A DNA stretch of 64,000 nucleotides from Shewanella sp. Isolate11. GTDB taxonomy: Bacteria > Pseudomonadota > Gammaproteobacteria > Enterobacterales > Shewanellaceae. The stretch covers positions 477-64,476 of the forward strand of contig NZ_JAKEVF010000002.1 in the NCBI RefSeq assembly GCF_022398315.1. Direction: 5' to 3'. Both the position numbers and the translations under genes were made by a program. Position 1 is the first letter of the stretch. Each line of letters opens with the position of its first letter. Of the stretch, positions 17,857-27,119 are shown piece after piece. A model generated the notes under the pieces. That model saw nothing but the letters and a program-made list of their open reading frames with translations, ran no database searches and was not told where the DNA came from.

Positions 17857-19707
17857 GTGTTAAATAAATACCCAATGTGGAAAAACCTAATGGTGATAAT
17901 TATTATCGCCGTAGGTGCATTCTACGCAATACCAAATTTATTTGGTGAAGACCATGCTGTACAGGTCGTTGCAAGTCGTGGTGCCGAAGTCAATGTATCG
18001 ACTCAGACGCAAGTCAACGAGATATTGACTGCAAAAGGGATCACGGTTAAACGTTCTGAGCTAGAAAATGGTCAGTTATTAGTACGTGTGGCGAACGCAG
18101 AGCAGCAATTGTTAGCGAAAGAGGCCATTGCAGATTCACTCGGTAATAAGTATATCGTCGCGTTAAACTTAGCGCCTGCGACACCTAAGTGGTTAGAGTC
18201 TATGGGCGGTAGTCCAATGAAACTAGGTCTCGACTTACGTGGTGGTGTGCACTTCTTGATGGAAGTGGACATGAGTGAAGCAATTCGCAAGATGACCGAA
18301 GCTAAAATCGCCGATTTTAGAGCCGATCTTCGTAGTGAAAAGATTCGCTACGCGGGCATTCGCAATACCCCTAAAGGGATTGAGATTAAGTTCCGTGATG
18401 CAGAAAACCTCACTAAAGCAGAACGATTCCTAAAAACACGTAGTAATGACATGGTGTTTACTGATGTCACTGCTGGTGATAATTACCAGTTACTGGCAAG
18501 CATGAGCGAGGTCTACCTTAAGCAGATTAAGGAAGAGGCGCTGCAGCAAAACATCACCACATTGCGTAACCGTGTAAACGAATTGGGTGTTGCTGAGCCT
18601 GTGGTACAACGCCAAGGTGCAGAACGCATCATCGTCGAACTGCCTGGTGTACAAGATACAGCCCGCGCTAAAGACATTCTAGGTGCAACAGCGTCAATCG
18701 AATTCCATATGGTTGATGAAAAAGCTGATGCAGCGGCTATTGCTAGTGGTCGTATTGCTGCCACATCGCAAATTTACAACCGTCGTCAAGGTGGTCAAGT
18801 TGCGTTGCAAAAAGCCGTTATGCTCACTGGTGATCATATCCAAGGTGCCCAGCCAAGTTTCGATGAATATAGTCGTCCTCAAGTATCGATTAATCTCGAT
18901 GCGAAAGGCGGATCTATCTTCTCAAATGTCACTAAAGACAATATTGGCAAGCCAATGGCGACACTGTTTATCGAATATAAAGATAACGGTGCTAAAAACC
19001 CAGATGGTAGCGTCAAGATGGATAAGATTGAAGAGGTGATTTCGGTCGCGACAATTCAAGCCCGTCTTGGTCGTAACTTCGTTATTACCGGTCTAGACCA
19101 TTCTGAAGCTCAAAACCTCGCGTTACTACTTCGTGCCGGTGCATTGATTGCGCCAGTTTCGATTGTAGAAGAACGTACCATTGGCCCAAGCCTAGGTGCC
19201 GAGAATATCGAAAACGGTGTTCAGGCGATGATTTGGGGGATGGCGGTTGTACTTATCTTTATGCTGGTTTATTACCGTGGATTTGGTCTGATCGCTAATC
19301 TAGCGTTGACAGCTAACTTAGTCATGGTTGTTGGGGTTATGTCGATGATCCCTGGCGCGGTTTTAACGCTGCCAGGTATTGCCGGTATGGTACTGACTGT
19401 TGGTATGGCTGTTGATGGTAACGTGCTTATTTACGAGCGTATTCGAGAAGAGTTACGTGCTGGTCGTAGCGTTCAGCAAGCTATTCATGAAGGCTACGGC
19501 AACGCGTTTTCAACCATTGCCGATGCTAACATTACCACCTTTATGACAGCGTTAATCCTGTTTGCTGTGGGAACCGGTGCCGTTAAAGGCTTCGCGGTGA
19601 CACTGATGATAGGTATTGCAACGTCTATGTTTACTTCCATTGTCGGTACACGTTCAATCGTGAACGCGATGTGGGGCGGTAAGCGTGTGAAGAAACTGTC
19701 GATTTAA
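17857..19707 (+). CDS. secD: protein translocase subunit SecD
   Basis: The 616-residue SecD has TM1 near the N-terminus ([30 protein letters not shown]), a large periplasmic domain including the [15 protein letters not shown] motif, and a C-terminal bundle of five membrane helices with [17 protein letters not shown] and the [24 protein letters not shown] region. SecDF uses the proton-motive force to aid late steps of protein export. Translation begins at a GTG (17857), supported by GAGGG at 17845-17849. It is followed 13 bp later by secF. Confidence 0.96.
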   Translation: MLNKYPMWKNLMVIIIIAVGAFYAIPNLFGEDHAVQVVASRGAEVNVSTQTQVNEILTAKGITVKRSELENGQLLVRVANAEQQLLAKEAIADSLGNKYIVALNLAPATPKWLESMGGSPMKLGLDLRGGVHFLMEVDMSEAIRKMTEAKIADFRADLRSEKIRYAGIRNTPKGIEIKFRDAENLTKAERFLKTRSNDMVFTDVTAGDNYQLLASMSEVYLKQIKEEALQQNITTLRNRVNELGVAEPVVQRQGAERIIVELPGVQDTARAKDILGATASIEFHMVDEKADAAAIASGRIAATSQIYNRRQGGQVALQKAVMLTGDHIQGAQPSFDEYSRPQVSINLDAKGGSIFSNVTKDNIGKPMATLFIEYKDNGAKNPDGSVKMDKIEEVISVATIQARLGRNFVITGLDHSEAQNLALLLRAGALIAPVSIVEERTIGPSLGAENIENGVQAMIWGMAVVLIFMLVYYRGFGLIANLALTANLVMVVGVMSMIPGAVLTLPGIAGMVLTVGMAVDGNVLIYERIREELRAGRSVQQAIHEGYGNAFSTIADANITTFMTALILFAVGTGAVKGFAVTLMIGIATSMFTSIVGTRSIVNAMWGGKRVKKLSI

Positions 19708-19720
19708 GGGGAAGTTGACC

Positions 19721-20668
19721 ATGTTCCAGATTTTATCAATAAAAGGCACGATCAACTTCTTACGTCATGCTGTGCCGATCAGTATCTTGTCTCTGATCTT
19801 AGTGTTGGGTTCATTGGGCTCACTTGCAGTGAAAGGCATTAACTGGGGATTAGACTTTACCGGCGGTACTGTCGTCGAGATGGAGTTTTCTCAAGCGGTT
19901 GACCTTAATAAGATTCGTAGCTTATTGAATACCGAAGAGACTGACGGTGCTGTAGTGCAGAACTTTGGTTCAAGCCGCGATGTACTCATCCGTCTTCCGG
20001 TTAAAGCGGGTGTTAAGAGCGACTTACAAGTTCAACACGTGATGGAAGGGGCGGCGACAGTTGATCCAAGTGTTGTGCAAAAGCGCGTCGAGTTTGTCGG
20101 CCCACAAGTAGGTAAGGAACTGGCTGAACAAGGTGGTTTAGCAGTATTAGTCGCGCTTATCTGTATTCTTATCTACGTGTCATTCCGTTTCGAATGGCGG
20201 TTAGCATTAGGTTCAGTAGCGGCACTAGCTCATGACGTTATCATCACGCTAGGTGTGTTCTCTATTTTCCAACTGGAATTTGACTTAACTGTATTAGCCG
20301 GTGTGCTAACGGTTGTAGGTTACTCACTTAACGATACGATTGTAGTATTTGACCGTATTCGTGAGAACTTCTTGAAAATGAGAAAGGGAAGCCCTGAAGA
20401 AGTCGTTAACGTATCTATTACTCAGACTATGAGCCGTACCATTATTACCACAGGAACGACTTTAGTGGTGGTCATTGCCTTGTTCCTTAAAGGCGGCACC
20501 ATGATCCATGGCTTTGCTACCGCATTGCTAATGGGTATTTTTGTGGGTACCTTCTCATCGATTTATGTCGCGAGTTTCCTAGCGATTAAGCTTGGGATCA
20601 ATCGTGAACATATGATGCCAGTTGAGATTGAGAAAGAAGGCGCAGATCAAGACGCTCTGATGCCATAA
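19721..20668 (+). CDS. secF: protein translocase subunit SecF
   Basis: The 315-residue SecF has six membrane helices, the N-terminal INWGLDFTGGTVVEM motif and the conserved VVGYSLNDTIVVFDRIREN segment shared with SecD. It partners SecD and YajC in the inner membrane. The ATG at 19721 is chosen because AAGGGGAAG lies directly before it at proper spacing; a TTG six bases upstream falls inside that site. A strong terminator follows, ending the tgt-yajC-secDF unit. Confidence 0.96.
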   Translation: MFQILSIKGTINFLRHAVPISILSLILVLGSLGSLAVKGINWGLDFTGGTVVEMEFSQAVDLNKIRSLLNTEETDGAVVQNFGSSRDVLIRLPVKAGVKSDLQVQHVMEGAATVDPSVVQKRVEFVGPQVGKELAEQGGLAVLVALICILIYVSFRFEWRLALGSVAALAHDVIITLGVFSIFQLEFDLTVLAGVLTVVGYSLNDTIVVFDRIRENFLKMRKGSPEEVVNVSITQTMSRTIITTGTTLVVVIALFLKGGTMIHGFATALLMGIFVGTFSSIYVASFLAIKLGINREHMMPVEIEKEGADQDALMP

Positions 20669-20685
20669 GCTCAAGATTCATCAAT

Positions 20686-20713
20686 AAAAAGCCACAGATT
20701 GTGGCTTTTTTTA
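20686..20713 (+). terminator. intrinsic terminator after secF
   Basis: AAAAAGCCAC pairs with GTGGCTTTTT over a short loop (AGATT region), followed by further T residues. Confidence 0.92.
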
Positions 20714-20739
20714 TATCTGTAATATCCATCAGTATAAAG

Positions 20740-20960
20740 ATGTTATCGTTCAGCGAGAATTAAGCGCTGCTGAGGCAAGGCAACGAGTGAAGGGCATGGT
20801 TGTTCTACGGTTAAACTCGTCTGTTAGGCGTGCTTTTGAGTTCTTATTTCTACGTTGAATGGCCTTACAAGGGAAAACCATTGCACCATCCATTCGCCTT
20901 GAATTAGTAGCCAAAAAACACGTTGAGTAGATCACTTTCTCATGCTGGTTGGTATTAAAT
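20740..20960. repeat. probable non-coding intergenic repeat remnant
   Basis: The 393-bp gap between secF and the next gene (20669-21061) holds, after the terminator, a stretch of about 200 bp that does not look like an ordinary promoter region. Read on the minus strand it gives a 61-residue frame ending TMPFTRCLASAALNSR with no ribosome-binding site and odd composition. I have an impression that similar stretches recur in Shewanella intergenic regions, but cannot confirm it here. No second copy exists in this window. Confidence 0.35.
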
Positions 20961-21061
20961 GTAAATGATCCGCTAGAGTTATCGACAATCGAGTCGCTTT
21001 GACGTTAGGATGTATGGCGATGAGCTGAAAGGCAATCTTAGCTGGGCATAACGAGGTAAGC

Positions 21062-21379
21062 ATGGAAGAGAGAAGTCGACTGGTCGCGAGCGGTAACTTG
21101 CTGCAGGCTCATAGTTGGAAAGGGATGTTAGAAACTTGTGGCATTACCGTTGAACTTCGCGGTGAAGCTTTATTAGGGGGGGTGGGTGAGCTTCCTGCTG
21201 ATCTACAAGACGTTGAGCTTTGGGTCGGTGAATCCCAATATGATCAGGCATTAGCGCAACTTGAAACCCTCAATAGTGTGAGCCCTAAATGGCAATGTGT
21301 TAAATGCCATGAAATAAATGAAGGTAATTTTGAGCTTTGCTGGAACTGCTGTGCTGAGCGAAGCGAATTAATAAGTTAG
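21062..21379 (+). CDS. DUF2007 protein with C-terminal zinc ribbon
   Basis: The 105-residue protein has an N-terminal DUF2007 domain (about 1-68; LVASGNLLQAHSWKGMLETCGI and the LPADLQDVELWV strand) of the type annotated as putative signal-transducing protein. A C-terminal zinc ribbon follows, with cysteine pairs WQCVKC (about 80-83) and CWNC (about 95-98). GAGGTAAGC precedes the ATG. Function is unknown; the domain resembles small regulatory PII-like folds. It is transcribed in the same direction as the siroheme gene, with 75 bp between. Confidence 0.8.
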   Translation: MEERSRLVASGNLLQAHSWKGMLETCGITVELRGEALLGGVGELPADLQDVELWVGESQYDQALAQLETLNSVSPKWQCVKCHEINEGNFELCWNCCAERSELIS

Positions 21380-21454
21380 TTTTGATTTGATGGTCTGTTG
21401 TTATCATGCCTACCAGCTTGAATATTGGCTGGATAATTAACGAGTAAGCCTAAC

Positions 21455-22366
21455 ATGCAATATTTCCCACTGTTTGTTGATACCCAATCCCTGCGAGTTC
21501 TGCTTATCGGCGCCGGAGAAGTTGCCAGTCGTAAACTTGATCTGCTATCTCGTACCGACGCACATATCACGGTGATAGCGCCAGATGTTTGTCATGAAGT
21601 ATTGGCTTATCAACAATCTCAACGCATTAGGCTATTGCAGCGAGAAGCCGATGTTGAGGATATTATTGATATTGACCTTTTGTATCTTGCAACCGCAGAT
21701 GATGAGTTAAATCAGCGCTTTGCTTTATATGCGCATCAGCACGGGATTTGGGTTAATGTGGTCGACTCGCCTGCATTATGTCGATTCATCACCCCTTCCA
21801 TTATTGATAGAGGCAAATTGCAGGTGGCCATTAGCACTGCGGGTGCCGCGCCAGTATTTGCCCGTGACTTGCGTTCTCGCATTGAAACATTACTGCCTCA
21901 TTCACTTAATCCTTTATTGGATTTTATTGCAGAACGCCGAGTCGAGGTACAACAAAAGCTACCCGTTTTTCATCAGCGTAAACTGTTCTGGGAGCATTTT
22001 TTCGAGGCTAATGGTGACGGTTTCGACGACAAGACATCGGTGCATTACGCTAATGCTTTTAATCAGTTATCCAGTCAAGGTGAGATCTTATTGATTGATG
22101 AGTTAACGGAATTTAGTTTACTGCCAATTGCTGCTATGCCTTTGCTACAAAAATTGGATGTTGTTTATAGTGAGCTCGCACTGCCTCATTCATTGTTGGA
22201 ATTATGTCGCCGTGATGCTTCCAGAGAAGCCATGATCAGTATGAGCCAATTATCAGAGTTATATGACAAAGGCCAGCGCAGTTTGATTTATGCTAACAAG
22301 GAGGCCATAAGTAAGTTGGTGGCATATTTTCCGATGGCAAAACACTTAAAGGTGGGTTCAATCTAA
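21455..22366 (+). CDS. Met8p/CysG-N-type siroheme synthase with degenerate C-terminal tail
   Basis: Residues 1-200 form a precorrin-2 dehydrogenase/sirohydrochlorin ferrochelatase module: N-terminal MQYFPLFVDTQSLRVLLIGAGEVASRK with the NAD-binding GAGEVA, the VNVVDSPALCRFITPSIIDRG segment and AISTAGAAPVFARDLR. The chain then continues to 303 residues. The tail (about 209-303) looks like the beginning of the SUMT methyltransferase domain of bifunctional CysG (LPLLQKLDVVYSELALPH, LELCRRDASRE) but lacks the SAM-binding GxGPGD and stops early. The enzyme makes siroheme for sulfite and nitrite reductases; uroporphyrinogen methylation must be supplied elsewhere. Confidence 0.88.
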   Translation: MQYFPLFVDTQSLRVLLIGAGEVASRKLDLLSRTDAHITVIAPDVCHEVLAYQQSQRIRLLQREADVEDIIDIDLLYLATADDELNQRFALYAHQHGIWVNVVDSPALCRFITPSIIDRGKLQVAISTAGAAPVFARDLRSRIETLLPHSLNPLLDFIAERRVEVQQKLPVFHQRKLFWEHFFEANGDGFDDKTSVHYANAFNQLSSQGEILLIDELTEFSLLPIAAMPLLQKLDVVYSELALPHSLLELCRRDASREAMISMSQLSELYDKGQRSLIYANKEAISKLVAYFPMAKHLKVGSI

Positions 22367-22463
22367 GGCTTATTTAAGCCAATTGTTAAGCATCATTTCG
22401 AGTTAATCTGTTTTCCACAGTGCTTTAGGGTAGACTAAGCAAAATTTTTTCAATTAGATCTAC

Positions 22464-23003
22464 ATGGCACTCAAATCAACCGTTTACAAAGCGCAATTAC
22501 AGATTGCGGATATGGATCGTGGTTACTATCAAGATCATAATCTGACACTCGCTCAACACCCTTCTGAAACTGATGCTCGTATGATGTTGCGTTTATTGGC
22601 TTTTGCCTTAAACGCTAGCGATAGCTTGCAATTCAGTAAGGGATTGTGTGTCGAAGATGAACCCGAGTTATGGCAAAAATCCCTCAGCGATGAGATTGAA
22701 CTGTGGATCGATTTTGGTCAAAGTGATGAAAAATGGGTAAGGAAAGCATGTGGCCGATCACAGCAGGTGCAGCTATTTGCTTATGGTGGTCGTAGTGTGC
22801 CAATTTGGTGGCAGCAAAACCAACAAGCTTTTTCTCGCTATAATAATTTAAAAGTGTGGAATATCCCAGAAAAGGCCGTTAAGGCGATGGGAGATTTGGT
22901 CAGCCGCAGCATGATAGTTCAGTTTAATATCTGTGAAGGTGAGATTTGGATGTCTAATGATTTAGGGAGTGTGCAGATCATTCCTGAAATCTTAAAAGAA
23001 TAA
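22464..23003 (+). CDS. yaeQ: YaeQ family protein
   Basis: The 179-residue protein matches YaeQ: MALKSTVYKAQLQIADMDRGYY at the start, HPSETDARMMLRLLAFALNA, DEPELWQKSLSDEIELWIDFGQ, and the WIPE/NIPE-like segment. YaeQ has a PD-(D/E)xK nuclease-like fold and was described as a suppressor of RfaH loss in enterobacteria; its true activity is uncertain. It stands between the siroheme gene and yecH with its own spacer on each side. Confidence 0.93.
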   Translation: MALKSTVYKAQLQIADMDRGYYQDHNLTLAQHPSETDARMMLRLLAFALNASDSLQFSKGLCVEDEPELWQKSLSDEIELWIDFGQSDEKWVRKACGRSQQVQLFAYGGRSVPIWWQQNQQAFSRYNNLKVWNIPEKAVKAMGDLVSRSMIVQFNICEGEIWMSNDLGSVQIIPEILKE

Positions 23004-23107
23004 GTGTTATTTGATGGCATTTTCAGAGTGTGAGTCACAGATCAAAGTTTAGTAACAAGCTTTACGCTATAAAGGTATAAATTATTTGTATCTTTAAAGA
23101 GGTTGCT

Positions 23108-23362
23108 ATGTCGCAAGTTGTGTCTGAATCTATTCATGGTCATCAAGTGATGGAGTTTATGATTTCATTAGGTCGTGCGGTTTCAAAATTGGAATTAGAA
23201 CATCTCATTGCAGAACGTTTTGGTGAGCAAGCGCGCTTCCATACTTGTTCAGCGAGTGAGATGGATGCGAAACAACTTATCGCTTTTTTGGAAAAGAAGG
23301 GTAAGTTTACTGAATCAGCTACAGGTGTTGAAACTTCAGCAGACAGGATCTGTAACCACTAG
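23108..23362 (+). CDS. YecH-type small metal-binding protein
   Basis: This 84-residue protein begins with SIHGHQVMEFM, followed by FHTCSASEMDAKQLIAFLEKKGKF, the pattern of the YecH family of probable metal-binding proteins (His and Cys ligands in HGH and HTCSA). The C-terminus CNH supplies more possible ligands. Function is unknown. It converges with the ParA-like gene with only 7 bp between, and I see no terminator there. Confidence 0.85.
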   Translation: MSQVVSESIHGHQVMEFMISLGRAVSKLELEHLIAERFGEQARFHTCSASEMDAKQLIAFLEKKGKFTESATGVETSADRICNH

Positions 23363-23369
23363 ACTAAGG

Positions 23370-24056
23370 TCAAGATCCTTCTTTTGCTTGTTGGAATTCG
23401 TATGCGTTTTCCGGCGGAATAGCAAATAGCTCTTCGGCAATCGCGCGAATTTCATTAGCCGCTTTGCCGTCGGGCTCAATTTCTAGCACTGATGAACCAC
23501 TCTCTTCACTATCATCGTAAATATTACGATTAAAAGTGACATGATCTAGCACCTTCAAATTAAACGAATTGACCACCTCTTTGGCCTCTAAAATACGTTT
23601 AAATTGTGTTGGCAATGGCGGACATTGTGTCATTACCACTGTGGCAATCATCTTAGGATTAACCATTTTGCAAGTACTGAGCATATCTTCCATGTGTGGG
23701 AGGGTCTTTAAATCACGGCGTTTGGGCCTAAGTGGTAAGACAACATAGCTGGCGACTGACATGGCGGCTCTCATGGCTAAGTTATCCTGGCCACCACAGT
23801 CGACAATGATGTAATCGAATCGTTGATCTAAGCCAAGAAGATCATTACGAATTTTCCCATATAGCTGAATACAGTTGATTAAAGGTAAATTGGGATCTTC
23901 ATTTCGTGCTTGGATCCAGTCCGATGTGGTGCGTTGTGGATCGCAATCGACCATCAGCACATTTGCCTGTTTAGCTTGAGTAATATAAACCGCCAGGTTT
24001 TGCGCCATACAGCTTTTTCCTGCTCCTCCTTTTTCGCCGCCCACAAGCAGAATCAT
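23370..24056 (-). CDS. orphan ParA/MinD-like ATPase
   Basis: The 228-residue protein is a deviant-Walker ATPase: GEKGGAGKS (7-15), Walker A' VDCDPQ (36-41) and Walker B YIIVDCGGQ (Asp86). Family members dimerise on ATP and position DNA, chemosensory arrays or other cargo. There is no ParB-like gene beside it and no parS-like site that I can see, so it is unlikely to be the chromosome-segregation ParA. It follows the PilZ gene on the same strand with a 113-bp gap. A role in locating polar or motility components is possible but is inference only. Confidence 0.85.
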   Translation of the reverse strand: MILLVGGEKGGAGKSCMAQNLAVYITQAKQANVLMVDCDPQRTTSDWIQARNEDPNLPLINCIQLYGKIRNDLLGLDQRFDYIIVDCGGQDNLAMRAAMSVASYVVLPLRPKRRDLKTLPHMEDMLSTCKMVNPKMIATVVMTQCPPLPTQFKRILEAKEVVNSFNLKVLDHVTFNRNIYDDSEESGSSVLEIEPDGKAANEIRAIAEELFAIPPENAYEFQQAKEGS

Positions 24057-24169
24057 CAGTTTTTCTCCCTTAAGCCAGTTTGACTTTATTTAAGCTACAT
24101 CAAGTGCAATTAGTATAGAGCAGGGTTATCGCAGTTGCTCAAATGATGACACACTAGTTACCTGAAAAG

Positions 24170-24478
24170 TTAAAGGATTTGTAGTGCAATTTGAAATTTT
24201 TTAGCATTGTTCTCACTTTCATTACAACGGCAAACTTGAGCTCTAACGCTGTTTTGCGTGTCTGAATTGGGATTAAAGGTGATTTGAAGTTCATCGCCTA
24301 ATACGAACGGAGCGCTGTATTCAATCAATATGCCTTGGCGAGAGATATCGAGACAGATGGCATTATCGGTTCGAGAATTACCCTGTATATCAGTCCAAGA
24401 CAAGAAGATCCGATCGGCTTCTAAGTCGACGCGCTGAGATTGTCGACGTTCGTCATATTGATGTTGGTATTGGCCCAT
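24170..24478 (-). CDS. PilZ domain protein
   Basis: The 102-residue protein is a single PilZ domain with the two c-di-GMP-binding elements intact: the RxxxR motif (R12-QSQ-R16) and D-x-S-x-x-G (D44-I-S46-R-Q-G49). Such proteins bind cyclic di-GMP and change motility or adhesion through partner contact. There is no attached output domain. It lies directly upstream of the orphan ParA-like gene on the same strand, which makes a functional link conceivable. Confidence 0.88.
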   Translation of the reverse strand: MGQYQHQYDERRQSQRVDLEADRIFLSWTDIQGNSRTDNAICLDISRQGILIEYSAPFVLGDELQITFNPNSDTQNSVRAQVCRCNESENNAKKFQIALQIL

Positions 24479-24671
24479 TTGTTATTCCCTAAGATAATGG
24501 CAGAGCACAGTAAGATTAAATTTAGCACAAATTTACTCTGGTACAATAAAGCTCAGAGTAGTCTAAATTACAAGATTCGTCTCTATTTATACTTCACCAT
24601 CGTTAATATAACCAGTAACTTAGGAGATTTACATATAAGGTTATTACAGTTTAATGCAAGGGGTGAATAAA

Positions 24672-24691
24672 GCGGCGCTGTTATTAGCGCC
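24672..24691 (-). terminator. hairpin terminator of psiE
   Basis: On the minus strand, CGGCGCT and AGCGCCG pair over a 6-base loop, followed by GCTTTATT. It lies 10 bp after the psiE stop codon. Confidence 0.6.
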
Positions 24692-24701
24692 GTTTGGGAA
24701 A

Positions 24702-25109
24702 TTATAAATCGTCTTCTTCTTTTCTGGGGTAGGGGAGTTTTAGTTGCCCCCAGCGAATAACAATTACGGTTGAAGCCAGTACCAGAGTTGATACCGAAAT
24801 TGCGATAATACGCCAATCATCCATGCCCTTCATATCCAATATGAGATAACGAGCTAAAGCAACAATGGCAATATACAGTGGCATTCGTACCGGTAACTTA
24901 CCCGATTCGGCGTAGTTAGCCACCATGGCTAAGACTTCCAAATAGATGAACAGCAAGAGTAGATCGGCAAGGGCAACTTCCCCCATCTTGATGATATGCA
25001 CTATCTCTTGACCGATCGCAATAATCGTCGCAACCGCAATAATGATCAATACAAAATGTTCTACCGCTTTGAGACTTTTTGAGCCGTAACGGCTATAGAG
25101 TTTGCCCAT
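24702..25109 (-). CDS. psiE: PsiE family membrane protein
   Basis: The 135-residue protein has four hydrophobic segments and the PsiE-family features VEHFVLIIIAVATIIAIGQEI, LLLLFIYLEVLAMV and a central MPLYIAIVALARYLILDMK stretch. PsiE is named for phosphate-starvation induction in E. coli, but its function is unknown. I place the start at 25109 (MGKLYSRYG), which begins the conserved sequence; an in-frame ATG at 25145 would add 12 residues. No Pho box was identified. Confidence 0.85.
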   Translation of the reverse strand: MGKLYSRYGSKSLKAVEHFVLIIIAVATIIAIGQEIVHIIKMGEVALADLLLLFIYLEVLAMVANYAESGKLPVRMPLYIAIVALARYLILDMKGMDDWRIIAISVSTLVLASTVIVIRWGQLKLPYPRKEEDDL

Positions 25110-25305
25110 AACTATTCTCGTAATTGTTTTTATTGATGGTATCAACTATTTAGATTTAGGCTAGCAGATGTCGGTGCGTTTAGTCACATTATGATTGTTA
25201 AGTTGTTAAATAGGTCGTGTTTTTAAGGCGTCATAATATTGAAATAACTGTGCAGGCGTGGCCCATATAAAGTCAAGGTTGATCATTTGAGTGGCGTAAA
25301 TAAGA

Positions 25306-25340
25306 ACGCCACTCATTAGAATGAAATCTATGAGTGGCGT
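25306..25340 (-). terminator. strong hairpin downstream of suhB
   Basis: On the minus strand ACGCCACTCAT pairs perfectly with ATGAGTGGCGT around an A-T-rich loop that extends the stem further, followed by TCTTATTT. A third copy of the arm (25288-25296) sits just beyond, so an alternative hairpin is possible. Confidence 0.75.
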
Positions 25341-25377
25341 ATTAAGGGAAGGAATACTAGTACTATATCAAAATGGA

Positions 25378-26181
25378 TTAGCGCTTTAATGCTTCACTTA
25401 ATAAAGGACGGAAGCTCTTAACTAAAGAGATAGTCGCTTTTGGAGTACCAGCAATGATGTTCCCTGAAGTGAGGTAGTTATGGTTACCGGTTAAATCAGT
25501 TACCGTACCGCCGCCTTCACGAACGATAAGGTCGCCTGCAGCAATATCCCATGGCTTTAGACTGATTTCGAAGAATGCATCCATACGGCCAGCAGCAACA
25601 TAGGCTAGATCAAGTGCAGCAGAACCTGCACGACGTAGGTCACCACATTGGCTAAAGGTTGAAGCAAAAAGCTTCATGTAAGTTTCACTGTGTTGCTTAG
25701 CTTTGAATGGGAAACCAGTACCGATAATGGTTTCATTTAAATCATTGGCTTTGCTTACACGGATACGGAAGTCATTGAGTTTGGCACCTTTACCGCGAAC
25801 AGCTGTAAATAACTCGTCACGAACAGGATCGTAAACGACAGCAACTTCGGTCTTGCCTTTATATTGAACTGCGATAGAAACCGCAAAGTGTGGGATGCCT
25901 CTAACGAAGTTAGTAGTGCCATCCAAGGGATCTACAATCCACATATAGTCTTTATTGTCACCCTTATTTTCGCCACCTTCTTCGGCAACAATTGTATGAT
26001 CTGGGTAAGACTTGCGGATTTGATATGTAATCGCAGCTTCAGCTTCTTTGTCTACGTTAGTTACGTAGTCATTGATACCTTTATTGCTTACTTCAATACG
26101 GTCGAGTTCCATATAAGCACGCATAATTGTTTGGCCGGCAGCGCGGGCAGCGCGCACAGCAATAGTCTGCATCGGATGCAT
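25378..26181 (-). CDS. suhB: inositol-1-monophosphatase SuhB
   Basis: The 267-residue enzyme shows the inositol-phosphatase motifs: VAEEGGEN (metal Glu), WIVDPLDGTTNFVRGIPHFAVS (the DPxDGT metal site) and LKPWDIAAGDLIVREGGG. It starts MHPMQTIAVRAARAAGQ, as in E. coli SuhB. The enzyme hydrolyses inositol phosphates, and E. coli SuhB also joins the rRNA antitermination complex. It is divergent from trmJ with about 157 bp between, the same arrangement as in E. coli. Confidence 0.96.
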   Translation of the reverse strand: MHPMQTIAVRAARAAGQTIMRAYMELDRIEVSNKGINDYVTNVDKEAEAAITYQIRKSYPDHTIVAEEGGENKGDNKDYMWIVDPLDGTTNFVRGIPHFAVSIAVQYKGKTEVAVVYDPVRDELFTAVRGKGAKLNDFRIRVSKANDLNETIIGTGFPFKAKQHSETYMKLFASTFSQCGDLRRAGSAALDLAYVAAGRMDAFFEISLKPWDIAAGDLIVREGGGTVTDLTGNHNYLTSGNIIAGTPKATISLVKSFRPLLSEALKR

Positions 26182-26338
26182 TACAATCCCCTGGATGTTA
26201 AAGAACAGATATAAATAATCGGCGCGTATTATACGAAATTTTATGGTTATATCAAATAGAGTTTTTTATTTAAGGGATCTCATGGCGCTGTGGTAACATC
26301 GGCATCATTGTTCTATATAAAGAAATTGAAGTCGTTAC

Positions 26339-27088
26339 ATGCTTAGTAATATTCGTGTCGTTCTCGTAGGAACTTCCCATCCGGGCAATATAGGTTCAAC
26401 CGCTCGCGCAATGAAAACCATGGGGTTATCAACTCTTTATCTGGCTGAGCCTAAAGTCGAGCCCGATGGACATTCGGTCGCATTAGCCGCTGGCGCCTCC
26501 GATATTTTAAAACATGCCGTCACCGTAGATTCATTGGCCGATGCGATTGCCGATTGCAGTCTAGTTATTGCAACCAGCGCGCGAAGTCGTACCTTAGATT
26601 GGCCTATGCTTGATCCGCGCCAAGCAGGTGAGAAGTTGGTTGGTTCGGCCATTAATGGCCCAGTTGCGATTGTGTTTGGTCGAGAAAATAACGGCCTCAC
26701 CAATGAAGAGCTTCAGAAGTGTAATTATCATGTCGCAATTCCAGCGAATCCTGAATACACCTCTCTTAACCTGGCTCAGGCGGTGCAGATTATCTGTTAT
26801 GAAGCACGAGTAGCGTTTTTAAATCAAACACCTGAGTTGGTTGAGGACGTAGAATACCCTTTGGCTAAAGAGCAAGAGAACTTCTTTGTTCATTTAGAAC
26901 AGACCCTATTATCAACCGGCTTTATTGTTAAACAACACCCTGGTCAGGTGATGACCAAGCTGCGTCGTCTATTCAGTCGTGCCAGAATTGAAAGCCAAGA
27001 GATGAATATTTTGCGTGGTATTTTAACTTCAGTTGACAAGAAAGCGGCAATTGCGGAGCAAGTGGATTCATCTTCGCAAGAAAAGTAA
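26339..27088 (+). CDS. trmJ: tRNA (cytidine/uridine-2'-O-)-methyltransferase TrmJ
   Basis: The 249-residue SPOUT methyltransferase modifies position 32 of tRNA. Diagnostic parts are [25 protein letters not shown] at the N-terminus, [14 protein letters not shown] (SAM knot), [18 protein letters not shown], and the C-terminal dimer extension with [25 protein letters not shown]. It is followed 31 bp after the stop by cysE, so the two are probably co-transcribed. Confidence 0.95.
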   Translation: MLSNIRVVLVGTSHPGNIGSTARAMKTMGLSTLYLAEPKVEPDGHSVALAAGASDILKHAVTVDSLADAIADCSLVIATSARSRTLDWPMLDPRQAGEKLVGSAINGPVAIVFGRENNGLTNEELQKCNYHVAIPANPEYTSLNLAQAVQIICYEARVAFLNQTPELVEDVEYPLAKEQENFFVHLEQTLLSTGFIVKQHPGQVMTKLRRLFSRARIESQEMNILRGILTSVDKKAAIAEQVDSSSQEK

Positions 27089-27119
27089 ATCAGTAGCGCT
27101 AGAAGGAAACAGCAATTAC

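Noticed and set aside
23360..24160. Chromosome-partition parABS locus
   Set aside because: No parB neighbour and no parS-like palindrome; only the ParA-type ATPase is present.
27033..27119. Upstream extension of cysE overlapping trmJ
   Set aside because: The added residues ([10 protein letters not shown]...) do not resemble CysE and the ATG at 27120 begins the conserved sequence.
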